DNA from: Accumulibacter phosphatis
GTDB taxonomy: Bacteria > Pseudomonadota > Gammaproteobacteria > Burkholderiales > Rhodocyclaceae
Reading direction: 5' to 3'
DNA: 64,000 nt
Assembly (NCBI RefSeq): GCF_000024165.1
Contig: NC_013194.1
Span: 4,960,001-5,024,000 of the forward strand
In this document: piece by piece, positions 23,977 through 31,799 of the stretch
How the letters are laid out: the number at the start of each line of letters is the position of its first letter
How positions within the stretch are numbered: the stretch's first letter is position 1
The notes under the pieces: generated by a model
Database searches by the model: none
Seen by the model: the letters and a program-made list of their open reading frames with translations, nothing else
Told to the model about the DNA's origin: nothing
Translations under genes and position numbers: made by a program

Positions 23977-25536
23977 ATGACCAGCCAACAACTCAGAGCA
24001 GCGACCGAAGGCGAGCAACGAGCAGGGGATGCGCTGCCGCCGAGCATTCACCCACAGGTCTTCCAGCACACGGTCAATCAGGCCGACGTGGCGATCTCGA
24101 TCACCGATGGGCGGGGAAACATCCTCTATATCAATCCCGCGTTTACGCGCCTCACCGGTTACGCGGGCGAGGAAGCCGTCGGCCAGAACCAGTCGCTCGT
24201 CTCCAACCACAGCATGCCGCGCGAGTTCTACCAGGATCTGTGGCAAACGATTTCCCAAGGCGAGCCGTGGACTGGCCGCCTGATCAATCGCCGCAAGGAC
24301 GGCAGCAAGTACCTTGCCGAACTGAGCATCTCGCCGGTGGCCAACGCCGGCGGCGAGATCCTCAACTATCTCGGCATGCATCGCGACATAACCGAACTCC
24401 ACCGCCTGGAATCGCAGGTGCAGAATCAGAAGGCGCTGATCGAGTCGGTGGTCGATGCCGCGCCGATGGTCATCGCCCTGCTCGACGTCGACGACCGGGT
24501 CGTTCTCGACAACCATGAATACAAAAAGCTGCAGGCCGATCTGGGAATGGCCGAGCCGGCGCCGATGCTGATGTCGGCGGTACGCGCCGGCCTCGAACTC
24601 GACTCGGCACGCGGTCGGCGCACGTCGGGCTACCTGTTCCTCGATCGCGAAGTGCGGCTCGACCCTCCCGGCGGCCGCTCACCACGCTGGTTTTCGTGCT
24701 CGGGAAGCCGCGTGCGCGAGGACGATACCTCGGCCGACGCCTTCCTCGCCGGCCAGGGGCGCGACTATCTGCTGCTGGTCGCCAAGGAGATTACCAGCCT
24801 GCGCACGCAGCAGGAAAAGGTTCGCGTCGCCGCGCTACAGGTGCTGATGGCCGACGAAGACCGCGTCTCCGGCTTGCGCGAGAGCCTCGCGGCAGCCACT
24901 TTCCGGCTCGAGGGACCGCTCAACATGATGGCTTCGGTGGTCGGCATGCTGGCACGGCGCCAGGGCGAGACGGACCCGATGTCGGTCGCCCTCGCCGAGG
25001 CCATCGGTGCCGGCCAGCAGGCGCTCGCGGACTTGCGCTCGATGATCCCGGGCGAAACCCGCGAAGCGATCGGCGCCGTCAACCTCAACGAGTTGCTGCG
25101 CGATGTGCTCGACCTGTCCACCGGCCGCCTGCTCGCCGCCGGCATCACCGTGATCTGGCAACCGCAGGCGATGCTGCCGGCGCTGCAGGGTGCTCCGAAC
25201 AAGCTGCGCTCGCTGTTCAAGGCGCTCATCGACAATGCCATCGAGGCGATGAACACGCGTGGCTGCCGCGAGCGCGAGCTGACGGTGGCCAGCAAGGCGC
25301 GTCTCGGCGGCATCGAAGTCGATATCGCCGACAGCGGACCAGGAATCGCCAGCGCCCAGCTACTCAAAGTGTTCGAGCCCTTCCATACCACCAAACGCGG
25401 CGGCGGCCATCTCGGCACCGGCCTGTCGGCCGCACAGCAGATCGCCGCCGAGCATGGCGGCTTCCTCGAGATCGAACCGACGAAGACGCGCGGCTGCCGT
25501 GTGCGCGTGCTCCTGCCGTTGCACCGACGACCATGA
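23977..25536 (+). CDS. nifL: NifL, redox/nitrogen-sensing anti-activator of NifA
   Basis: A 519-residue NifL, the same length as the Azotobacter protein as I recall it. The PAS1 domain (about residues 30-140) has the FAD-binding family pattern VAISITDGRGNILYINPAF, then NHSMPREFYQDLWQTI and LNYLGMHRDIT. A second PAS region and a coiled linker follow. The C-terminal GHKL ATPase-like domain has DNAIEAMN, DSGPGI and GGHLGTGLS. There is no conserved phosphoacceptor His, as expected for NifL. The start at 23977 has GGGAGA upstream. nifA overlaps it by 4 bp. NifL binds and inhibits NifA under oxygen or fixed nitrogen. Confidence 0.96.
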   Translation: MTSQQLRAATEGEQRAGDALPPSIHPQVFQHTVNQADVAISITDGRGNILYINPAFTRLTGYAGEEAVGQNQSLVSNHSMPREFYQDLWQTISQGEPWTGRLINRRKDGSKYLAELSISPVANAGGEILNYLGMHRDITELHRLESQVQNQKALIESVVDAAPMVIALLDVDDRVVLDNHEYKKLQADLGMAEPAPMLMSAVRAGLELDSARGRRTSGYLFLDREVRLDPPGGRSPRWFSCSGSRVREDDTSADAFLAGQGRDYLLLVAKEITSLRTQQEKVRVAALQVLMADEDRVSGLRESLAAATFRLEGPLNMMASVVGMLARRQGETDPMSVALAEAIGAGQQALADLRSMIPGETREAIGAVNLNELLRDVLDLSTGRLLAAGITVIWQPQAMLPALQGAPNKLRSLFKALIDNAIEAMNTRGCRERELTVASKARLGGIEVDIADSGPGIASAQLLKVFEPFHTTKRGGGHLGTGLSAAQQIAAEHGGFLEIEPTKTRGCRVRVLLPLHRRP

Positions 25537-27143
25537 ACGAGACTCCCTCGGCGTCCTTGCTGCCCTTCCAGTTCGAAGTCCTCGCGCGCATCGGACAGCT
25601 ACTCGCGCGCTCGCTCGATGCGCCGCAGAGCCTGCGCGAAGTGCTGCGCACGCTGGAGATCAGCGGTCATCTGAGCCGGGGCATGATCGCCGTTGTCGAT
25701 CCCGACAGCGGCGACCTCAATGTTTACGCCGTGCATGGCCTCGATCATGACGATTTCCAGGCGGTCTGCTACCGGGCCGGCGAGGGTCTGCTCGGCCGCA
25801 TCCTCGAAAGCGGCCGGCCCTGCGCGGTGGCGCGACTGGGCGAGGATCCACGTTTCCTCAACCGGCTCGGCCTGTACGAGCGGGATCTGCCCTTCATCGC
25901 CGTGCCCATCCATTTCAGCGGGACGCTGCAGGGCGTGCTGGCGGTGCAGCCCGATGCGCAGGACGACGGTCTGCTCGACGAGCGCGTCCGCTTCGTCGAG
26001 CTGCTCGCCAACCTGGTCGGCCAGAGCGTCCGCCTGTCGCTCGAAGCCGCGCAGGAGCGCCGGTCGCTCGACCAGGAGCGCGATCCGCAGCGCCGCACCG
26101 TTCGCCACCGCCCCGGCTTCGGCAACCTCGTTGGCCATTCGCCGGCCATGCTGCGCGTCTTCGACCAGATCCGCATGGTCGCCAAATGGTCGACAACAGT
26201 CCTGATCCGCGGCGAAACCGGTACCGGCAAGGAATTGATCGCCAACGCCATCCACTACAACTCGCCGCGCGCGCGCGGACCCTACGTGCGCCTCAACTGT
26301 GCCTCGCTGCCCGAGAACCTGCTCGAGTCGGAACTTTTCGGGCACGAGAAGGGCGCCTTCACCGGCGCCGTCAACTCGCGCAAGGGGCGCTTCGAAATGG
26401 CCGACGGCGGCACGCTCTTTCTCGACGAAATCGGCGACATCTCGCCGGCCTTTCAGGCCAAGCTGCTGCGCGTCCTGCAGGAGGGCGAACTGGAGCGGGT
26501 CGGCGGGGGCCGCACGCTCAAGCTCGACGTGCGGCTGATCGCCGCCACGCATCGCGACCTCGAAGCAGCGGTCGATGGCGGTGACTTCCGCGAGGATCTC
26601 TACTACCGCCTCAACGTCATGCCCATCGTGTTGCCGCCGCTGCGCGAACGGCTCGAAGACCTGCCGAAAATCGCCAGCCACCTGCTCGAGCGCCTCGGCG
26701 GCATGCAGCGTCGGCCGCTGCGCCTCACCGCCGGCGCACAGCGACGCCTGGTGCAGCACCACTGGCCGGGCAACGTGCGCGAACTGGAAAACTGCCTCGA
26801 ACGCGCGGCAGTGATGTCGGAAAACGGCGAAATCGACGCCGAACTGATTCGTATCGACAAGGCGCGCGAGCGCAGCGGCAGACGCCCGGCTGGCGCGGCG
26901 CCGGCGCCTCTGCCCAGTCACCCGGGCAGCACCGTCGCGCTACCGGGCGCCGGCGCCCTGGCGACCGCTGGGGCCGACGACGACGGCGAGCCCGCCGCCG
27001 AACCCAGCGAACGCGAGCGCGTGATCGCTGCCCTCGAACGCGCCGGCTGGGTGCAGGCACGCGCCGCCCGCCTGCTGGGCATGACGCCACGGCAGATCGC
27101 CTACCGGGTGCAGATCCTCAACATCGAGATGAAACAGATCTGA
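25533..27143 (+). CDS. nifA: NifA, sigma54-dependent activator of nif genes
   Basis: A 536-residue enhancer-binding protein. An N-terminal GAF domain (about 20-165) precedes the AAA+ domain: Walker A GETGTGKE, the sigma54-contacting GAFTGA loop, Walker B GGTLFLDEIGD and WPGNVRELENCLERA. A Pro/Ala-rich linker follows, then a C-terminal helix-turn-helix (RAARLLGMTPRQIAYRVQIL). The linker lacks the Cys-x4-Cys motif of oxygen-sensitive NifA, in keeping with control by NifL. The ATG overlaps the nifL stop (ATGA). Its likely sites are the TGT-N10-ACA elements at 3172, 23867 and 47563. Confidence 0.97.
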   Translation: MNETPSASLLPFQFEVLARIGQLLARSLDAPQSLREVLRTLEISGHLSRGMIAVVDPDSGDLNVYAVHGLDHDDFQAVCYRAGEGLLGRILESGRPCAVARLGEDPRFLNRLGLYERDLPFIAVPIHFSGTLQGVLAVQPDAQDDGLLDERVRFVELLANLVGQSVRLSLEAAQERRSLDQERDPQRRTVRHRPGFGNLVGHSPAMLRVFDQIRMVAKWSTTVLIRGETGTGKELIANAIHYNSPRARGPYVRLNCASLPENLLESELFGHEKGAFTGAVNSRKGRFEMADGGTLFLDEIGDISPAFQAKLLRVLQEGELERVGGGRTLKLDVRLIAATHRDLEAAVDGGDFREDLYYRLNVMPIVLPPLRERLEDLPKIASHLLERLGGMQRRPLRLTAGAQRRLVQHHWPGNVRELENCLERAAVMSENGEIDAELIRIDKARERSGRRPAGAAPAPLPSHPGSTVALPGAGALATAGADDDGEPAAEPSERERVIAALERAGWVQARAARLLGMTPRQIAYRVQILNIEMKQI

Positions 27144-27443
27144 TAGTCAGGATCACATCCATTGCGTGCCCAAATGCCGGGGAAAACAGGGACAAGGTCT
27201 CGGCGTTCCGGCGCCTCCAGCGGCGCCACGATAACGAACGGTGCGAACGCCTCGGTCGCCGTCAAGAAGCGGGCCTTCTTTTCCCTCGCCCTTTCCTCTC
27301 ATGCGGGCTTTGCCACGCCTTTGATCGATCAGCGCTATGTCTATGTTCTTGCGTTTGTCCAGACGTTGCTCGAAACAATCGGCCGTGCCGGCCTGGATCA
27401 TCTGGTCTTCGGAATGGGCGAACAGGCGATTAGGCGTTGGCGT
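27144..27443. other. Intergenic region after nifA
   Basis: No gene recognised. Short frames are present on both strands without family resemblance. The region joins the nif block to the accessory hipBA remnant. Confidence 0.5.
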
Positions 27444-28757
27444 TCATGAACGCTCCAAGGTGTCTGCAGCCTGCTTCAGTCCCTCGAATATGGTGCTGGC
27501 CAAGTCTTCAGGGAAGCTTGCGGGTAGATCGTCAGCCACCTCCGCGATGGCTTGGGGGGTTCTGGCGACCAGCTCGTCAATCAGTGCCGGCGCATCCGGC
27601 AGCCGACAGTCGAGAGCGGTTTGCTCAAAGTGCTCACGTCGGATGTCAGCCCATTGGTAATGCCGGTTCTTGCCATCGATGGCCATCGCCATTTTGACCT
27701 TTGGCGCAGAAAGGCAACCGGCCCCGTGGCCCATCACCGGATGCGCGGAAAGCACGTCGTAGCGCGGCGTCAGTCGGTAAAAGCCTCTGGGTTCGATGAA
27801 AACACTGAAATTCTTGGCGTGCCCATCGATGGCGGCGAGCATCCAGAACAAAACCTGAGTGCGGAAAAAGTCCCGGCGGTCGACTGGCGCCTGGCTGGAT
27901 CCGCTCAGTTGATCGAGGATAGGCCGAATGCCGGGGCCACCCTGGCTTTCATATTTGATGTCCGGCGGTACACCGAAAACCTGGGCAAAATCCTCCTGCG
28001 GCAAACGGAGCAGGCGACCATCGGCCATCCAGCGGCGGTCGAAGCGTTCGGCGCAGAGCGCCTTCATGGTCCCAAACTGAACGATCCCGGCCCTGGCGAC
28101 GGGAATGTCGAAAGCCTGCAACAGGCGGTGGCAAAGCTACTCGTTCTCCAGCGAGGTCGACAGATCGATACCACCCGGCATCTGGCCCATTGGGAATTTG
28201 AAAATATGGGTCGTCGGCGTGGCACCGAGCGGGCGACACCAACTGCCCTGGTGCCAAAGGAGGGCTGTCTTTTCCTGCGCGCCGGCAATGGCAATCCGGA
28301 AGCTGTCGTCGGTCTGGGTAAAGGCGGGGGCGGTCAGCGTGCCGGCCAGATGTTCAGCCACCTGTTCGTCGGAAAACGGCTCGAACTGGACGCTCTCCGT
28401 TTCTGGCGGGCTTTCGCCAGCGGGCAGAAGCTGCAGGGCGCCGACACAGTCCCGGCCGATTTCAGCGAGCAGGCGGAAAGCTTCGGTACCTGTTGAAAAG
28501 CGCCTGGCCAGGCGCTGTCGAATGTTGTCGTTGTCTGGCAGCAGATTCTCGAAGTAATTGCGGACCCGTTCGCCCCTGTAGGGCGCGCCGGCTGGCCGCA
28601 GCGGCATGGACTGCGAAATCGGCCGCCCGAGCGGCGAGGCGAGCCAGGTTTCATCGTAATGCAGTTGATGCTCGCCCTGCGCGGTGACCACCCAGGATCC
28701 GACCGGTTGGCCGTTCATCCACAGGCCAAGCGCGCCGGATTTCCGGGTGTGCCGCAT
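27444..28757 (-). pseudogene. hipA: hipA, split by a single in-frame amber codon
   Basis: Two same-frame segments, 28757-28140 and 28136-27444, together give a full-length HipA kinase of about 437 residues. They are separated only by TAG at 28139-28137. The sequence reads ...STSLENE-stop-LCHRLLQAFDIPVA, where the family has an aromatic residue, so a TGG to TAG change is the simplest explanation. The N-terminal part holds the HipA N1 and couple domains. The C-terminal part keeps the catalytic AAIDGHAKNFSVF and the RYDVLSA metal-binding segment. HipA phosphorylates tRNA synthetases to induce dormancy; truncation before the catalytic residues should abolish this. ATG 28757 overlaps the hipB stop (TGATG). 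Confidence 0.88.
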
Positions 28758-29005
28758 CACCACGCCTCGTTACCGCTGCCGCGCAGAGTGGCAACAAGAT
28801 CGAGGCTGATGGCGACGTCGACCGCCGACAGATAGCGCAAGAGGCTGTCCACGCTACAGCGCCAGGGCTCGGTTTCCAGCAGGGAGATGGTCTTTTGGCC
28901 AAGCCCGCTCTGCCTGACCATTTGAACCTGCGTCAGGCCTGTTTGCTTGCGGAAGCCTTTCAAGGTAGGGCCAAGCTGTTGCGGGTTGGCAATGACGAAG
29001 GGCAC
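28757..29005 (-). CDS. hipB: HipB-like antitoxin/repressor
   Basis: An 82-residue XRE-type helix-turn-helix protein: LGPTLKGFRKQTGLTQVQMVRQSGL, followed by KTISLLE. I start it at GTG 29005 (VPFVIANPQQ) because GGAG lies 7 nt upstream; the frame stays open to 29098 but runs into the operator-like AT-rich region. It overlaps hipA by one base. HipB represses its operon and neutralises HipA. Here the partner is nonsense-mutated, so the gene may survive only as a DNA-binding relic. Confidence 0.82.
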   Translation of the reverse strand: MPFVIANPQQLGPTLKGFRKQTGLTQVQMVRQSGLGQKTISLLETEPWRCSVDSLLRYLSAVDVAISLDLVATLRGSGNEAW

Positions 29006-29045
29006 GGCAGGCTCCGTAAAAACGTCGTATGGGGGATATTGCACA

Positions 29046-29066
29046 AATATACCCTTTGGGGTGTAT
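29046..29066. promoter_or_regulatory. Operator-like inverted repeat upstream of hipB
   Basis: AATATACCCTTTGGGGTGTAT contains an imperfect dyad (ATACCC/GGGTGTAT) in an AT-rich stretch about 45 bp upstream of hipB. HipB-type repressors bind such dyads; binding here is an inference. Confidence 0.45.
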
Positions 29067-29302
29067 TCGTCGTTTATGCCTTGGGGGGTGCAAGTCACAA
29101 ACGGAGCTGACCGGAGATCAGGCGGGATCAGGCGGGGGAGGAGCAGGTCGCGGGCTTGGCGGAGTTGGGCGACTTGTTTCTTCGCGTGTGGATCTGCTCG
29201 AACATCGGGCCAACGGCTTTCTCAAAGCTTTCGCGGATACCTCATTGGACACGGCTTGGACTTGGTGAATTACCCCTTGCCTGCTATTCTCGGCCAGTAT
29301 AG

Positions 29303-29485
29303 GTCAGCGAGATCCTCAGGTTGCTCGCGGAGGCTGGGGGGTTTCTCGTCGCTCCCCGGGGTAGCCACCGCCAGGTCAGGCACTCTGCAAAGCTTGGCCG
29401 CGTGACCGTTGCCGGCAGGCCGAGTGATGATCTTGCGCCTGGCACGCTGGGCAGCATCCTGAGGCAGGCAGGATTGGGAAAGTGA
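29303..29485 (+). pseudogene. hicA: hicA toxin gene lacking a start codon
   Basis: From 29306 the frame reads SEILRLLAEAGGFLVAPRGS, then HRQVRHSAKLGRVTVAG, RPSDDLAPGTLGSILRQAGLGK and stop. This is a complete HicA-type double-stranded-RNA-binding-fold toxin, including the catalytic His in GSHRQ. The codon where ATG or GTG is expected is GTC (29303-29305) and TAG lies immediately before it, so no normal start exists. A hicB-like frame begins 8 bp downstream. It is too short and start-less for a plain ORF search. I read it as a toxin inactivated at its initiation codon. Confidence 0.75.
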
Positions 29486-29492
29486 GGATTTG

Positions 29493-29690
29493 ATGCGCTA
29501 CGCAATAGACATCGAGAGAGCTGTAGGCAAGCATTCCGCCTCCCTCCCAGACGTTCCCGGAGGCGTGGCAACCGGGGACACTTTCCAGGAAGTTGGAGGT
29601 GCAGTTGGCGATGGCATAGCATTTCACCTCAATGGGCTTCGCGAAGACCGGGCTCCATTAGCGCAACCCTCAGCGTTGTTGAGTGTAGGG
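29493..29690 (+). pseudogene. hicB: hicB antitoxin remnant with replaced C-terminus
   Basis: The ATG at 29493 opens MRYAIDIERAVGKHSASLPD, VPGGVATGDTFQEV and IAFHLNGLREDRAPLAQPS, the HicB fold. The conserved Cys of PGCVATG is Gly, and acidic helix residues are replaced by Gly. After about 64 codons the frame continues to 30047 with unrelated sequence. It sits 7 bp after the start-less hicA. Together they look like a decaying hicAB module at the edge of the cassette array. Confidence 0.68.
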
Positions 29691-30042
29691 AGGTCGCCAC
29701 GTGACGTGTCGGCGAAGCGGAGCGTCGATTGGTTACGGGTGAACACATTTGAGGGCCGTTGTTTTTTCCCAGGGCCCCGAAGCAGGTGCAATCACTGGCA
29801 ACACCCGCACCGAGACAAGAGGAATGATCTGACCCCGCCGCGTAGGCCGTATGCTTTTGGAGAGTTCTTCAAGGAGCCCTCTTGGCGGCCGCGCAACGCC
29901 GTTGGCATTGACGCAATTGTCGGAATTTTAGTGATCGTGCCCATGCCCTACCTTCCTGTTTTCGTTAGAACTTCATCCATGCATGTGCATGCATCCAGCA
30001 TGCTGACGCAAAACTCTGCGTCAATTAGGTGTGCTACATCAC
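29691..30042. other. Non-coding stretch leading into the cassette array
   Basis: No gene recognised. Near its end a small hairpin (TGACGCA-AAACTC-TGCGTCA, about 30002-30022) precedes the core site at 30043 and may be the remains of an attC site. Confidence 0.5.
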
Positions 30043-30049
30043 GTTAGAT
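30043..30049 (+). other. attC core site (RH) opening cassette 1
   Basis: GTTAGAT fits the GTTRRRY core. It is exactly complementary to ATCTAAC, the R'' box of the attC that closes the same cassette at 30781, as expected when a circular cassette has been inserted here. Confidence 0.65.
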
Positions 30050-30053
30050 TTCC

Positions 30054-30764
30054 ATGTGGCCATCCCAATACGCTTCGTTCTTGAGCTTCCTCGAAGAAAC
30101 GCTTGAGGGGCATCACCTCATCGACTCAACGGCTTTCACCTTAGCTTTCCCCACCTATGATCTGATGCCTTTCGACTATCTTGACTTCGCGGAAGCGGAG
30201 CTTGAGAAGAACACATCTGCCGCGCGCATTAACTGCATCGCACACCTGAAGCGAGCCATTGAATGCGAACTCGATACTTTTCTACAGGTCTTTGGTCTTG
30301 GATCGGTAGCTAAGAATTTGCCACAAAAACTTCAGTTCGCCTCTGATGCAGGACTCTTCTCGTCTCGCTCGATTGGAAAACTCAACAAAGCTAGAAACAA
30401 GCTTGAGCATGAGTATGCGGTCCCGGAATCACTGGAGCTTGAAAGCTACTTCGATATTGCTACCGGCTTTGTTCACTCCGTCGAAGGTAGCCTCTACTTG
30501 CTTTCTCAGCACAACGAAATGCACTGGGGCAACTTAGCTGAACTAAACCACGTATTTGGTGGAGAGTTCTCCAGCGAGAAACGCGAAATCAGCTTCTATT
30601 GGCAGTCTGAGGGTCAGAATCTCAGCGTTGTATTTTCTAGCGCCACTAACGTCAAACAAATGGCATATGGCCTGCATGTGTATCTCTTACTATGCCGGGC
30701 ATCCACACTTCTATCGGCTGACTACGTTGTCAGCAAGCTCAAGCAAATTCATACAAAGAGCTAA
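30054..30764 (+). CDS. Cassette protein with HEPN-like motif
   Basis: A 236-residue, mostly helical protein whose ATG lies 4 bp after the core site at 30043, typical of a gene cassette. INCIAHLKRAIECELDTFL and ARNKLEHEY (about residues 62-80 and 116-124) resemble HEPN proteins; RNKLEH supplies an R-x4-H arrangement like the HEPN nuclease motif. I cannot name a family. HEPN ribonucleases act in toxin-antitoxin and abortive-infection systems, so a defence role is plausible but inferred. The gene is much more AT-rich than the nif genes. Its attC begins 17 bp after the stop. Confidence 0.7.
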   Translation: MWPSQYASFLSFLEETLEGHHLIDSTAFTLAFPTYDLMPFDYLDFAEAELEKNTSAARINCIAHLKRAIECELDTFLQVFGLGSVAKNLPQKLQFASDAGLFSSRSIGKLNKARNKLEHEYAVPESLELESYFDIATGFVHSVEGSLYLLSQHNEMHWGNLAELNHVFGGEFSSEKREISFYWQSEGQNLSVVFSSATNVKQMAYGLHVYLLLCRASTLLSADYVVSKLKQIHTKS

Positions 30765-30780
30765 GCTATGCGACGCGGAA

Positions 30781-30847
30781 ATCTAACTCATCATTCCACC
30801 GGACCTGCGCGAAAAGCCGCGCAGTCCGGTGAATTCAAACGTTAGCC
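30781..30847 (+). other. attC site, cassette 1
   Basis: 67 bp from R'' ATCTAAC to RH GTTAGCC, with a strong imperfect hairpin (ACCGGACCTGCGCG / CGCGCAGTCCGGT). R'' is complementary to the GTTAGAT that opens the cassette. Confidence 0.88.
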
Positions 30848-30869
30848 ACCACAAAACAGGGATTGCCAC

Positions 30870-31799
30870 ATGGCAAAGCAACTATCACCGGCTGGTATTA
30901 TGGCGCTCAAGGAAGCGCTCTGTTCTGTCTATTGGTACAAATCCGAGCTTCGAGGCTTTCTGCAACTGTGCTTATCCAACCCGGGAATACTGAACAAATT
31001 CAATTGGGAAAACTACAAGCGTCAGATTGCATCCGACATCGTCGACTACCTCGTTATCGATCCTGCTGCGCATCTGGGAGATCTAACGAAGGTCTGCTAC
31101 GAACTTTGCAAACTAACTGATTTTTCGCATCTAAAGCCTCTTGATGATGGCCCGCAAAAGGTCGAAAAGGCTAGGAACGCGGTTAACCAACTAAAGCAAC
31201 TCGTCGAGCCACACCAAGACGTCAAGAAAGAACAAGACGACATCAAACGTCGGCAAGAACTTGCGGCCAAAAAGCTACGAGAGAACGCAGCAGTTCGTCA
31301 AAAGTTAGAAGCAATCAAAGCTCGGTATATGGCGCTGGTAGGCTTCGACAATGCACAAAGCAGAGGTTTTGAACTGGAGCGCGTAATGTACGAACTCTTT
31401 GAGCTATTCGACCTTGATCCAAAAGCATCATTCAAGAACCTCGGCGAGCAGATCGACGGGGCATTTTCTCTTGAAGGCACTGAGTACCTGTTTGAAGCCA
31501 AGTGGCAAAAAGAGTTGGTCAATAAAGCGGACCTGGCAGTGTTCTCCGACAAAGTCAGGACAAAGCTTGAAAACACCCTAGGTATCTTTCTCTCGATCAA
31601 TGGTTTTTCACAAGATGGAGTCACTGCACACCAAGCTGGCGGAGCGTCACTACTGCTTGTGGATGGGGGCGATCTAATGGCTGTCTTTGAAGAACGAATC
31701 GACTTCATAAGCCTATTACTACGGAAAAAGCGCCATGCTGCCCAAACAGGCCAAATCTATCTCAGCTACTACCAAATGGTTACCGCTGGTGGTGGCTAA
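30870..31799 (+). CDS. Cassette-borne PD-(D/E)xK restriction-like nuclease
   Basis: A 309-residue protein. The N-terminal helical region (residues about 1-85) precedes a charged coiled coil (about 95-155, KKEQDDIKRRQELAAKKLRE). The C-terminal restriction-endonuclease-like domain has FELERVMYELFELF, then IDGAFSLEGTEYLFEAKWQ, giving the D...E-x-K catalytic pattern at about residues 199-214. A DNA-cleaving defence or stress role is inferred. The coiled coil and N-terminal module look like an adaptor-plus-nuclease arrangement. The stop codon TAA lies inside the R'' box of its attC, which is interrupted there by group II intron 1. The gene itself is intact. Confidence 0.72.
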   Translation: MAKQLSPAGIMALKEALCSVYWYKSELRGFLQLCLSNPGILNKFNWENYKRQIASDIVDYLVIDPAAHLGDLTKVCYELCKLTDFSHLKPLDDGPQKVEKARNAVNQLKQLVEPHQDVKKEQDDIKRRQELAAKKLRENAAVRQKLEAIKARYMALVGFDNAQSRGFELERVMYELFELFDLDPKASFKNLGEQIDGAFSLEGTEYLFEAKWQKELVNKADLAVFSDKVRTKLENTLGIFLSINGFSQDGVTAHQAGGASLLLVDGGDLMAVFEERIDFISLLLRKKRHAAQTGQIYLSYYQMVTAGGG

